Positions 1 to 5,613 are shown, numbered from the stretch's first letter. The stretch: DNA of 10,853 nt from Actinomycetota bacterium (GCA_903970355.1 CAJCIF010000245.1:1-10853); one strand, 5' to 3'. The notes: generated from the letters alone by a model not told the origin. Numbers and translations: made by a program.

Positions 1-1760
1 CAGAAATGTCCTCCTTTCGCCATAAGCGCGGCATAATCTCCACGCTCTTCTATCATGCCGTTTCGAAGTACGATGATTTCGTCGCAGTCAACCAACCACC
101 CTAAGTCATGTGTAACCAAAATGATCGTGCGCTGTCCCCGCAGAGCGAAGATAGCATTCATAACCAAGTTGGCCTTTTCGCTATCAAGGTGGTTAGTAGG
201 CTCGTCGAATATTAGAATCGGGGCCTGACTCAAGAACGTTCGAGCCAGAGCGATTCTCTGTCGTTGTCCAACCGACAGGTTGTGTCCGTGTTCGGTCAGA
301 ATGGTTTCATACTTCTTGGGCAGCTTGTCGATGAAACCGGCTGCTCCTGCTGCAACTGCGGCTTGCTGAACATCTGCCCGCGTTGCATTTGGTCTGCCGT
401 AAGCGATGTTTTCGTAGAGCGATGTTGGAAACAGCAGTGCTTCCTGAAATGCGCAGGCAAAGTGTCCACGCACATGGTCGAGTTTGCACGTACTGAGATC
501 AAATTGATCCAGCATAATGCTACCACTGGTAGGGTCATCGAACCGAGGCAAAAGATTGACGAGCGTGCTCTTGCCACAGCCACTTTCGCCTACCACCGCA
601 ACGATGCGCCCTGGAGGAATCTCAAGAGAAATTCCATTCAGGACGGACATATCGTTCGAGTAACCGAAACGAACATCGTTAAGTGCAATGGTTCTGGGTT
701 GAATCGGCATGTTTTTGCCATCGATTGGTTCCTTTGCTTCCGGCTCTCTGTCCAGTATTTCAAAGAGTCGCTTCGCCCCGGAGAGTCCCTGAGCGATGTC
801 GACATTGAAACTGGAGAACCGACACAAAGGCAACCACATAGTGTTGAGGTAGTCGAGGAAAACGAGCACCTCGCCTCCTGAAAGTGCCAGCTTGCCGGCA
901 TGTGAAAGTTCGCCACGGACTGCCAGCACGCCACCATATGCAAAGACAGCAGAAGCCGCCAACGCATAAACCATGTCGATGATCAGGTTATAGGTAGCCT
1001 CGCTTTTGACCACTTCCTGCCAGCCATTGGCACTGCCGCGCGCTGCATTAGCGAAACTGCGAATCTCATCTTTGACATGCAGGAACGCGTGTACAACAGG
1101 CATGGTTCCTATCGAGCGAACCAAACAGTTGTACAGGGAAGTGTCTGCTTCTTTAGCACGGTTTGTAAATTCCTCTACGCGAGAAGAGAAGTAGAGATTG
1201 GTAAGGATGACGATTGGTGTAATGGAAAGACAGATGAAGGTCATGATCGGACTGATAGTGATCATGATCCACACAGCCGCTACGACGGATAGACCGGCCG
1301 TGAGCGTTTCCACAACCACCTTGAAGATCTCGGAACATCCGAGTGAATCTTCATTGAGACGATAGACCAGGTCTCCTTCGCTCTGCTGGCGATTGTAAGG
1401 AACACCCAGGTCTTGCAGCTTTTGGAAGAGTTCGCACTTGGCGCGGAAATCACCGTTATAGTCGATACGGGTTTCCACGACGGTGTGTAAAAAGGTGAGA
1501 ATGATCTGGCTCACCTTAGAGATTAGGAAAATGAGGGCCAACCCAACCACTTCCTTGATCCTGTCCGGTGGCAGAATGGAGAGGAGCAAGTTGCTTACCC
1601 AGTTGGTATGCGGCTCGGTATGCGTCAAATCCATGAGGATTGCCGCAGGCCAGGCTTCAACCAACTCGATGATGGTGAGTAGCCCTACGATGACGAAGAG
1701 CCAGGCTATGAGCCATTTGTCTTCGAAAAAGTACTTGATGGATCTGCGTATTAATTTCAT
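1..1760 (-). CDS. ABC exporter half-transporter, fused membrane and ATPase domains (3' end off the window)
   Basis: This is an ABCB/MsbA-type exporter that would work as a dimer in the inner membrane; the substrate cannot be told. I translated 586 codons from an ATG at 1760-1758. The membrane domain fills about residues 15-330, with hydrophobic stretches near 17-37, 75-93, 160-200 and 275-300. The ATPase domain has Walker A GESGCGKST (391-399), a Q-loop in AFQEALLF, signature LSVGQ (495-499) instead of the usual LSGGQ, Walker B ILIFDEP with D519 and catalytic E520, a D-loop written NHLD, and switch His551 in VTHD. Exporters of this class are about 580-620 aa, so the stop lies just past the left edge. 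The start is supported by an SD GGAGGG at 1774-1769, 8 bases upstream. The gene stands alone and is divergent from the genes to its right. The family call is firm; the substrate is unknown. Confidence 0.95.
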   Translation of the reverse strand, partial: MKLIRRSIKYFFEDKWLIAWLFVIVGLLTIIELVEAWPAAILMDLTHTEPHTNWVSNLLLSILPPDRIKEVVGLALIFLISKVSQIILTFLHTVVETRIDYNGDFRAKCELFQKLQDLGVPYNRQQSEGDLVYRLNEDSLGCSEIFKVVVETLTAGLSVVAAVWIMITISPIMTFICLSITPIVILTNLYFSSRVEEFTNRAKEADTSLYNCLVRSIGTMPVVHAFLHVKDEIRSFANAARGSANGWQEVVKSEATYNLIIDMVYALAASAVFAYGGVLAVRGELSHAGKLALSGGEVLVFLDYLNTMWLPLCRFSSFNVDIAQGLSGAKRLFEILDREPEAKEPIDGKNMPIQPRTIALNDVRFGYSNDMSVLNGISLEIPPGRIVAVVGESGCGKSTLVNLLPRFDDPTSGSIMLDQFDLSTCKLDHVRGHFACAFQEALLFPTSLYENIAYGRPNATRADVQQAAVAAGAAGFIDKLPKKYETILTEHGHNLSVGQRQRIALARTFLSQAPILIFDEPTNHLDSEKANLVMNAIFALRGQRTIILVTHDLGWLVDCDEIIVLRNGMIEERGDYAALMAKGGHF

Positions 1761-1768
1761 GGTGGTAA

Positions 1769-1774
1769 CCCTCC
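1769..1774 (-). promoter_or_regulatory. Strong ribosome binding site of the ABC exporter
   Basis: GGAGGG on the minus strand lies 8 bases before the ATG at 1760. It decides the start of the exporter gene and contrasts with the SD-less starts in the right half of the window. Confidence 0.8.
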
Positions 1775-1948
1775 ATAGCGCTAGTGCGCCATTTAGAAGT
1801 TAGTGAAAAAAAACTGGTTTCGAGCGCAGTACGATTTGCGAACGCCCTGGCGCACGCAATTTGACTTATTTGAAAGGGAATGCCGGGATTACGATTGATT
1901 CTTCAGAAGAAGAAAATATGCCTAAGGGAAAGAGATTGAAGCTTTCAT

Positions 1949-1978
1949 AATCTAGGCTGCACCGTATTTTAAATACAA
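1949..1978 (-). promoter_or_regulatory. Candidate promoter of the ABC exporter gene
   Basis: On the minus strand TTGTAT (1978-1973) and TAGATT (1954-1949) are separated by 18 bases and resemble sigma70 -35 and -10 boxes. The -35 overlaps the palindrome at 1964-1976, which would suit repressor control. It would give a leader of about 180 nt before the ATG at 1760. It is a weak match and other placements are possible. Confidence 0.25.
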
Positions 1979-2184
1979 CCAAGGAAAGCGCTGCTTGGCA
2001 GCCAGTTTCGACGTTTTTGCTCACTCTTCAGGCAGCCATTGGGAGCCCCGATAAGGAAACGTTTTTAGCGAGGCTCGCACCGGTCAAAATGATTCGATCG
2101 ACCTTTGCACCTCCGCTAGCGTGGCCCAATATTTGATCTCACACTTTCCTAATTGTCATTAGCAATTGCCGTTTATCTATTGCT

Positions 2185-2201
2185 CCGGGTCACTGACCTG
2201 G
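2185..2201. promoter_or_regulatory. Candidate operator palindrome upstream of the 2347 gene
   Basis: CCGGGTCACTGACCTGG is an imperfect 17-base palindrome with a perfect core GGTCA-C-TGACC. It lies about 150 bases before the next plus-strand gene in a non-coding region. The form suits a dimeric repressor or activator, but no regulator gene is in the window and no partner site was found. Confidence 0.3.
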
Positions 2202-2346
2202 TTACCGTCAAATCATCTATCTTATTTTTTCCGGGACAAGCACCACTTCCCAGACAGCATTCACACTTCAACCGTTTCCGTTTTTTCAGCGTGCATAGCA
2301 CTCTGACCGATTTTGCCACCAACTTTCCAATCTAAATAGGAGTTTT

Positions 2347-2652
2347 ATGTACGTCCAATTCTCGGCGCCGATCAACACCGGTGAAATTACTTACGTCGTC
2401 TACGTCGAAATCAAATTGATCCAACATCCTCTCTCGCAATACAAAGACGAGGTGACCCGCGCCTGCCAAGTTTTTTATGCAAACTTCAGTAAATGCATCC
2501 GACAAGGCATGCACTACGAATTTGACTTCGGGCAACATTTACCTTTGTCATCGTCTGAATGGGAACTGTTCTCAGCTCTTTTCAGTGAGCACGTCATCAA
2601 AAAGGTGAACAGCGCCGGGACGACCACTGCCCAGATTTTGCGGAGGGTTTGA
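2347..2652 (+). CDS. Hypothetical 101-aa soluble protein
   Basis: I do not recognise this protein. The ATG at 2347 has an SD AGGAG (2338-2342) 4 bases upstream, which makes it a credible start. The N-terminal third alternates hydrophobic residues (FSAPINTGEITYVVYVEIKLI), as in beta strands. The middle and C-terminal parts look helical, with YKDEVTRACQVFYANFSKCIRQG at about 32-54 and a SEWELFSALFSEHVIKK helix near 70-86. Two cysteines (C40, C50) fall in the first helix. There is no signal peptide or membrane span, so it is probably cytoplasmic. It is followed by a large inverted repeat (2681-2735) and then the small membrane protein gene at 2846. Confidence 0.7.
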   Translation: MYVQFSAPINTGEITYVVYVEIKLIQHPLSQYKDEVTRACQVFYANFSKCIRQGMHYEFDFGQHLPLSSSEWELFSALFSEHVIKKVNSAGTTTAQILRRV

Positions 2653-2680
2653 TTTTGACTAGGACGCACTGAAAAAACAT

Positions 2681-2735
2681 TTTTTGCAAAGCAGAATACT
2701 TCCAAACCCCGGAAGCTCAAACTGCTTTGCAAAAA
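2681..2735. repeat. Nested inverted repeat between two small genes
   Basis: A perfect 14-base inverted repeat, TTTTTGCAAAGCAG (2681-2694) and CTGCTTTGCAAAAA (2722-2735), encloses a second hairpin CTTCC (2699-2703)/GGAAG (2711-2715) with a 7-base loop. The poly-T is on the 5' arm and poly-A on the 3' arm, the reverse of an intrinsic terminator, so it is not an ordinary one in either direction. It lies between the stop at 2652 and the next gene and overlaps a possible -35 box. It could be a folded leader or transcript end, or a protein site. Confidence 0.65.
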
Positions 2736-2762
2736 TCCGGTTTTCACTATTATTTATAGTGT
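2726..2762 (+). promoter_or_regulatory. Candidate promoter with overlapping inverted repeat, upstream of the 2846 gene
   Basis: TTTGCA (2726-2731) and TATTAT (2749-2754) are 17 bases apart, a fair sigma70 arrangement. The inverted repeat CACTAT-N5-ATAGTG (2745-2761) overlaps the -10 box and resembles the ATACT-N9-AGTAT sites at 4631 and 5595. The leader to the ATG at 2846 would be about 85 nt. Confidence 0.35.
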
Positions 2763-2845
2763 ATAGTTCGTGGGAGAAACCGGCTGGTGTTTCACAGCAA
2801 ACGCAGCTATTCTCTTCACACATCACATTGCAGGGGGGGCAATGC

Positions 2846-3112
2846 ATGTCCATGACTTTGATTCGAGAATTGATTCGTTCAAACAGTGACTATTTCGGTC
2901 TGCTGCTGAACGGCATCGTCGCCCTGATTTTCTTACTAGCCCTGACAATTTTTTGGAAGCGCCTCACCAAACAGGTCAAAACTGAAGGCATTACCGCTAT
3001 CGAACTGGCGCTCGGTTTAGCCCTGGTTATCGGAATTCCCACTAGCGTACACCGCGTCCTTTCCTGGACGGTGGTATCGATCGCAGCCAGTGGCTCTAGC
3101 TCCGTAATGTAA
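2846..3112 (+). CDS. Small two-span inner-membrane protein (88 aa)
   Basis: I do not recognise this family. The frame is open from 2684, but the upstream part would run through the inverted repeat and has no SD. A G-rich SD (AGGGGGG, 2832-2838) precedes the ATG at 2846, so I start there; an ATG two codons later (2852) is an alternative. The protein has a short N-terminal segment, a first span at about residues 17-37 (FGLLLNGIVALIFLLALTIF), a basic loop WKRLTKQVKTEG, a second span at about 50-67 (AIELALGLALVIGIPTSV), and a short Ser-rich tail. The positive loop between the spans suggests a hairpin with both ends outside the cytoplasm. Two-span proteins of this size include holin-like and small stress proteins, but nothing here allows a choice. 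Confidence 0.65.
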   Translation: MSMTLIRELIRSNSDYFGLLLNGIVALIFLLALTIFWKRLTKQVKTEGITAIELALGLALVIGIPTSVHRVLSWTVVSIAASGSSSVM

Positions 3113-3203
3113 TTTCAGTTCTGAACCCGTAATAGCTGGATTCCCCCGCTTTAATTTTTGGGGCGAACTTGGCCTCTTGACTTTCAATAAATTTTCATAG
3201 GGA

Positions 3204-3243
3204 TTGCATACGATGCAACTGTGGATTTAAAAACGACTCCACA
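3204..3243. promoter_or_regulatory. Two adjacent palindromes upstream of the 3340 gene
   Basis: TTGCAT-ACG-ATGCAA (3204-3218) is a perfect 6-base-arm palindrome. TGTGGA (3220-3225) and TCCACA (3238-3243) form a second one directly after it. They lie in the 220-base gap before the small basic protein. A TTGACT box at 3177-3182 is upstream, but no convincing -10 sits at the right distance. They could be operator sites or a folded leader. Confidence 0.35.
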
Positions 3244-3339
3244 CATTCCCCAAGATTATTACCAACGCTGTCACTCAATTTGATTTTAAGCTAATGGACG
3301 GAAACTCCGTTCAGCGAGCCAATTTGGTACGTGGAAACA

Positions 3340-3615
3340 ATGACATACGATCTCAAAAACAGTATCGAGAATTCTGTGATGCAAGTCAGTGAGTCAGTCG
3401 ATTTCCTAAAACGCTACCTGCCGGTTACCAAACCAGCAGAGAAAAAGAAACCGAAATCACGCTGTGACTCTGCCTGGATGAAAAAGTATCTGCCAAAGGA
3501 CCATCCCGTGTTAGCAAAAGAATCACCGCGAAGAGCAAGACCAATTTGGGCAACGTCACAAGTGATCTCCAAAGCGATCAAAGTCTTGTTGGATCGTGTT
3601 ATTTGCTTCTATTGA
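3340..3615 (+). CDS. Small basic protein with duplicated K-[KR]-Y-L-P motif (91 aa)
   Basis: I do not recognise this protein. I start at the ATG at 3340; an in-frame GTG at 3331 would add three residues. Neither has a good SD. The sequence is polar and lysine-rich (EKKKPKSR at about 34-41). It contains two copies of a short motif, FLKRYLPVTKP (22-32) and WMKKYLPKDHP (46-56), 24 residues apart, which suggests a duplicated linear binding motif in a mostly unfolded protein. The C-terminus (residues 72-91, SQVISKAIKVLLDRVICFY) could form one amphipathic helix. No signal peptide or clear membrane span. It is flanked by long non-coding gaps, so it is probably transcribed alone. The motif duplication and uniform composition favour a real gene. 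Confidence 0.5.
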   Translation: MTYDLKNSIENSVMQVSESVDFLKRYLPVTKPAEKKKPKSRCDSAWMKKYLPKDHPVLAKESPRRARPIWATSQVISKAIKVLLDRVICFY

Positions 3616-3916
3616 CCCGTTAGCTGGTCGTTTACAGAAGACACGTCTTGATTGTCATCTACACTAGGGGCTAATGGGACAGCACAATACCTGCTGCCGA
3701 GTGAAAAATTCCGTGCTGCCAGACCGGGTTGCAGCCACGCTTTCAAAAATTTTTGTTGTCTATGTACGAGTCATTCCCATAGCATCAACTCGTATGCAAC
3801 TTTCAGTTTTCCACAGATAAACCACACGCGACTAAATCACATGGGGCTTTTTCTACCCGAATCTTTCTTGAGAGATCAAGACGATTTGGACTGGAACAGA
3901 ATGTTGCGGGAGACAT
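3616..3916 (+). other. Intergenic gap with no clear gene
   Basis: This 301-base stretch separates the basic protein from the DUF2807-like protein. A small hairpin AAGAC-AC-GTCTT (3638-3649) follows the upstream stop, with no T-run. A plus-strand frame starting with ATG at 3841 gives a protein-like start (GLFLPESFLRDQDDLDWNRM) and ends at 4032, overlapping the next gene. It has no SD and turns cysteine/arginine-rich after the overlap, so I do not call it, though a short coupled leader peptide is possible. No promoter stands out. Confidence 0.4.
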
Positions 3917-4534
3917 ATGCAAAAAATGAACCAGATCGGAACGGTTCCTCGTTTGGTGAGGGGAATTGCTATTACGGCTTATTTTGTAAGCGCCTTGTTC
4001 GTCCACTCAGATCGAGAAGACATCGCATTTAGCTCAAGTCATCCAGACAACTGGCTGCTTGAAGATGATGGCACCCTCGAGCAGCTCGATTTTCAGCCAA
4101 GCGCACCAGTTCGGCTTGTAATCGACCTCCCGACTAGTTATAGAGGTGATCTTAAGATCCATTGCATCAGGCAAACGCATCTCGAAATCGACTACTGGAA
4201 TGGTGAAAATGGCGAGCTTCATTTCACCGGGCCCAGTCAATTTTCGGCAAAACGTCTCAATTTTCAAAAGGTCGACATTTTCGCAGCCGGCAATTCGAAA
4301 GTGCTAATTGAACGTTTGCGTGTCCAAACCTGCACATTGCTTGCCTCTTCTTACTACACCGAGCTTACGGTGCAGGATATGAAGTCCGAGCAGCTGGAGT
4401 TAATTTCGATGAGCGGGGCGAAGGCGCACATCGTTAGTGGAAGCGCAAAGTCCGGGTTCGCTTGCGGAACAAGTGGCGAAATCATCCTGCAAGGAGATTT
4501 CCTCAACATCAAGCGCCCGGATATTGGACACTAA
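3917..4534 (+). CDS. Membrane-anchored or secreted beta-rich protein resembling DUF2807 (GIN domain)
   Basis: The start ATG at 3917 has an SD GGGAG (3908-3912) 4 bases away; residue 4 is a second Met. A basic N-terminus (VPRLVRG) leads into a hydrophobic segment at about 16-29 (GIAITAYFVSALFV), an uncleaved anchor or signal peptide. Beyond about residue 60 the protein is a series of short alternating strands with small turns, for example FAAGNSKVLIERL, LISMSGAKAHIVSGSAKSG and CGTSGEIILQGDF (about 121-195). This looks like the repeating right-handed beta-helix of DUF2807/GIN proteins, which are extracytoplasmic and of poorly known function. The resemblance is by eye only. An intrinsic terminator follows at 4553-4591, so the gene is probably monocistronic. 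Confidence 0.75.
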   Translation: MQKMNQIGTVPRLVRGIAITAYFVSALFVHSDREDIAFSSSHPDNWLLEDDGTLEQLDFQPSAPVRLVIDLPTSYRGDLKIHCIRQTHLEIDYWNGENGELHFTGPSQFSAKRLNFQKVDIFAAGNSKVLIERLRVQTCTLLASSYYTELTVQDMKSEQLELISMSGAKAHIVSGSAKSGFACGTSGEIILQGDFLNIKRPDIGH

Positions 4535-4552
4535 GCGCTTCGCTGATGTTTA

Positions 4553-4600
4553 GTGAGAAGGACCAAATTCAAAAATTTCGGTCCTTCTCACACATCTTTT
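4553..4600 (+). terminator. Intrinsic terminator after the DUF2807-like gene
   Basis: A perfect 12-base stem GTGAGAAGGACC (4553-4564)/GGTCCTTCTCAC (4580-4591) encloses a further AAATT/AATTT stem with a one-base bulge. The downstream tract ACATCTTTTG is only modestly T-rich. It is symmetrical enough to act in both directions. Confidence 0.75.
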
Positions 4601-4606
4601 GTGCTC

Positions 4607-4649
4607 TTTGCCTATTTTCCGATCATAGTTATACTCTATCACATAGTAT
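4607..4649 (+). promoter_or_regulatory. Candidate promoter with ATACT-N9-AGTAT inverted repeat
   Basis: TTTGCC (4607-4612) and TATACT (4630-4635) are 17 bases apart. The -10 differs from TATAAT at one base; the -35 is weak. ATACT (4631-4635) and AGTAT (4645-4649) form an inverted repeat that is almost copied at 5595-5613, with identical spacing and several shared flanking bases. It follows a terminator and no protein gene follows before the next terminator at 4776. Confidence 0.35.
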
Positions 4650-4829
4650 TTACTTTCAATATAAGGCACCAACTGAGAAATTTTTGGACTTAATACGTGT
4701 TCTCCACATCTCTATGAACCAAGTTAGCCCACATTCCTAATTCAATATGGCATCAGACAACTAGCCTGCTTCGATAGCGCGAGCCGATTTTGGTACCGAA
4801 TACAGTACCACTAAATGCTCGCGCTTTTT
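4642..4829 (+). ncRNA. Candidate small RNA between promoter-like site and intrinsic terminator
   Basis: A transcript starting about 7 bases after TATACT (4630-4635) would run about 190 nt to the terminator at 4776-4829. No frame of meaningful length with a ribosome site occurs in it. This is inferred only from the arrangement of a promoter-like box, absence of a coding frame and a terminator that cannot belong to the preceding gene, which already has its own. The start is approximate. Confidence 0.25.
4776..4829 (+). terminator. Intrinsic terminator with a nested hairpin
   Basis: AGCGCGAGC (4776-4784) pairs perfectly with GCTCGCGCT (4817-4825), followed at once by TTTTT (4825-4829). Inside, GGTAC (4792-4796) pairs with GTACC (4805-4809). 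It lies about 190 bases past the previous terminator with no gene between, which implies a separate transcript ending here. Confidence 0.75.
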
Positions 4830-4837
4830 GCTTGCAA

Positions 4838-4883
4838 GCTAGTATTGGCGCTAGTTTCACTAAGAGTAATACTCGCGCTAGCT
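4838..4883. repeat. Complex inverted repeat with AGCTAG/CTAGCT ends
   Basis: AGCTAG (4838-4843) and CTAGCT (4878-4883) pair at the ends, and GTATT/AATAC pairing follows inside. The octamer-like GCGCTAG occurs in both halves. The interior holds TAGT-TTC-ACTA and the perfect palindrome GAGTA-A-TACTC (4864-4874). No T-run follows, so it is not a terminator. It could be a protein-binding region for the 5104 gene or a remnant of a small repeat element. Confidence 0.4.
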
Positions 4884-5048
4884 GATGTTTTTCGTATTAG
4901 TAACACCGGCCGCCCCTTGATTACAGGCTTCTAGATCTGCCACTTTCAGGCGTATTTTAGTTTTTCAATTCGCAGCATAAGAGAGTCAATCACCCAATAG
5001 ATTCGTTCCAAGTAGGTCCTTATTCCACACCAGTTATGGTGATGGACG

Positions 5049-5089
5049 AACTTCGTTTTCAACAAAAGACTTCATTTTCATTCGAAGTC
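5049..5089 (+). promoter_or_regulatory. Direct repeat and hairpin just upstream of the 5104 gene
   Basis: ACTTCGTTTTCA (5049-5060) and ACTTCATTTTCA (5069-5080) match at 11 of 12 bases and are 20 bases apart, about two helical turns. The second copy lies in an inverted repeat GACTTC (5068-5073)/GAAGTC (5084-5089) ending 3 bases before the SD AGGAG (5093-5097). It may be a transcription factor site or a leader hairpin affecting ribosome access. Confidence 0.4.
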
Positions 5090-5103
5090 ACCAGGAGTTA
5101 TGT

Positions 5104-5481
5104 ATGGTCATTTCAATTCATTTGAATTTACTGCACACTGCGATCGCCTTCTCTTCCGCGGCTATCTTCTTTGGCCTGATTTGTGCAGTTAGAAAATTTC
5201 TCAGCCGCTATGCCGCTGTCCTAACAAGCAGATTTGAGCGGAATAAGCGCAAGCATGCAAAAATCGTACTCCGTTATGCCAGTGACCTAAACACGTATGT
5301 GTTCTCTTTATGGCCCGACGAACGGACTCTTGCAGATGCAATCAAAAGCCTTGAAGAAGCCAGGATGTTTTGGGATGCGAAGTTATATCGACGTTGTATT
5401 AAGGCGTCTAACGAAGCTACCCGTGTTTTTCTAGAGACCATTGAACGTCTAGAAATTTCGCACTGCGCCGGTTGTAAGTAA
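5104..5481 (+). CDS. Single-span membrane protein with cytoplasmic helical domain (125 aa)
   Basis: I do not recognise this protein. The SD AGGAG at 5093-5097 is 6 bases before the ATG at 5104; an out-of-frame ATG at 5100 gives only a short peptide. Residues about 9-29 (LLHTAIAFSSAAIFFGLICAV) form a single membrane span, followed by a strongly basic stretch (RKFLSRY, RFERNKRKHAK), which puts the C-terminal domain in the cytoplasm. Residues about 72-117 (ERTLADAIKSLEEARMFWDA, then LYRRCIKASNEATRVFLETIER) look like two amphipathic helices in a helical hairpin, reminiscent of MIT, TPR or HEPN bundles but with no diagnostic motif. A CAGC tail adds two cysteines. The gene stands between a repeat-rich leader and a strong terminator, so it is probably transcribed alone. 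Confidence 0.75.
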   Translation: MVISIHLNLLHTAIAFSSAAIFFGLICAVRKFLSRYAAVLTSRFERNKRKHAKIVLRYASDLNTYVFSLWPDERTLADAIKSLEEARMFWDAKLYRRCIKASNEATRVFLETIERLEISHCAGCK

Positions 5482-5510
5482 GGATATGTTCTAACGCGAT
5501 CTGCGATTCG

Positions 5511-5586
5511 CAAACGGTCGGGCCTTTGTTGAAGGACGCAAGTCTAACAATAGAGGCCTGACCCGTTTGGGTTTCTCGATTTTTTT
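5511..5586 (+). terminator. Long intrinsic terminator with GNRA-type loop
   Basis: CAAACGGTCGGGCCT (5511-5525) pairs with AGGCCTGACCCGTTTG (5554-5569) with one bulge and one G-U pair. TTGTT (5526-5530)/AACAA (5546-5550) extends the stem, and the tip is GAC-GCAA-GTC, a GNRA tetraloop. A TTTTTTT tract lies at 5580-5586. It ends the 5104 gene and is unusually long for a terminator. Confidence 0.8.
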
Positions 5587-5613
5587 GTCACATTATACTG
5601 TCCGTTATAGTAT
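5585..5613 (+). promoter_or_regulatory. Promoter with overlapping operator-like repeat, for the 5686 gene
   Basis: TTGTCA (5585-5590) and TAGTAT (5608-5613) are 17 bases apart, a good sigma70 pair. ATACT (5595-5599) and AGTAT (5609-5613) form an inverted repeat covering the spacer and -10, a classic repressor position. A near-copy lies at 4631-4649. Transcription would start near 5620, about 65 nt before the ATG at 5686. Confidence 0.5.

Larger units (their letters stand above)
1761..2346. other. Divergent intergenic region with several short palindromes
   Basis: This 586-base stretch between the minus-strand exporter and the plus-strand gene at 2347 carries no convincing gene. The one plus-strand open frame at 2153-2335 is short, lacks an SD and is dominated by hydrophobic/aromatic triplets. 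It contains several palindromes: TTCTTC-A-GAAGAA (1899-1911), GTATTT-T-AAATAC (1964-1976), GCTGC-TTG-GCAGC (1990-2002), AATTG-N7-CAATT (2151-2167) and GGTCA-C-TGACC (2188-2198, extendable to 2185-2201 with one mismatch). GGCAGCCA occurs twice (1997-2004, 2031-2038). Promoters for both flanking genes must lie here. Confidence 0.6.
4592..5103 (+). other. Long gene-free region with promoter-like repeat and folded elements
   Basis: About 510 bases without a credible protein gene. In order it holds an ATACT-N9-AGTAT inverted repeat (4631-4649), a strong intrinsic terminator (4776-4829), a complex inverted repeat with AGCTAG/CTAGCT ends (4838-4883) containing palindrome GAGTA-A-TACTC (4864-4874), a CCACACCA/TGGTGATGG inverted repeat (5025-5045), and a direct repeat plus hairpin just before the 5104 gene (5049-5089). 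The plus-strand open frame through 4740 overlaps the preceding gene and its terminator and is not coding-like. Confidence 0.6.

Noticed and set aside
264..881. Plus-strand open frame of 205 codons
   Set aside because: It lies antisense to the ABC exporter's ATPase domain, whose Walker A, signature and Walker B motifs are intact on the minus strand. Its own translation is cysteine-rich and shows no domain.
1483..1803. Plus-strand open frame of 106 codons
   Set aside because: Antisense to the exporter's N-terminal membrane segment; no SD and no recognisable protein features.
495..2427. A 21-base stretch, 19 identical, at 495-515 and 2407-2427 around ATCAAATTGATCCA
   Set aside because: One copy is in the minus-strand exporter gene and the other in the plus-strand 2347 gene, in unrelated contexts. 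The AT-rich palindromic core makes a chance match plausible.
2684..2845. N-terminal extension of the small membrane protein from 2684
   Set aside because: It crosses the nested inverted repeat and the candidate promoter and has no SD, whereas the ATG at 2846 follows a G-rich SD.
3652..4032. Plus-strand open frame starting with TTG
   Set aside because: No SD. It overlaps the start of the better supported 3917 gene, and its C-terminal part is arginine- and cysteine-rich like an off-frame reading. The middle (from ATG 3841) looks slightly protein-like, so a short leader peptide is not fully excluded.
4462..4740. Plus-strand open frame of 92 codons
   Set aside because: It runs through the end of the 3917 gene and then through its terminator hairpin; no SD and not protein-like.
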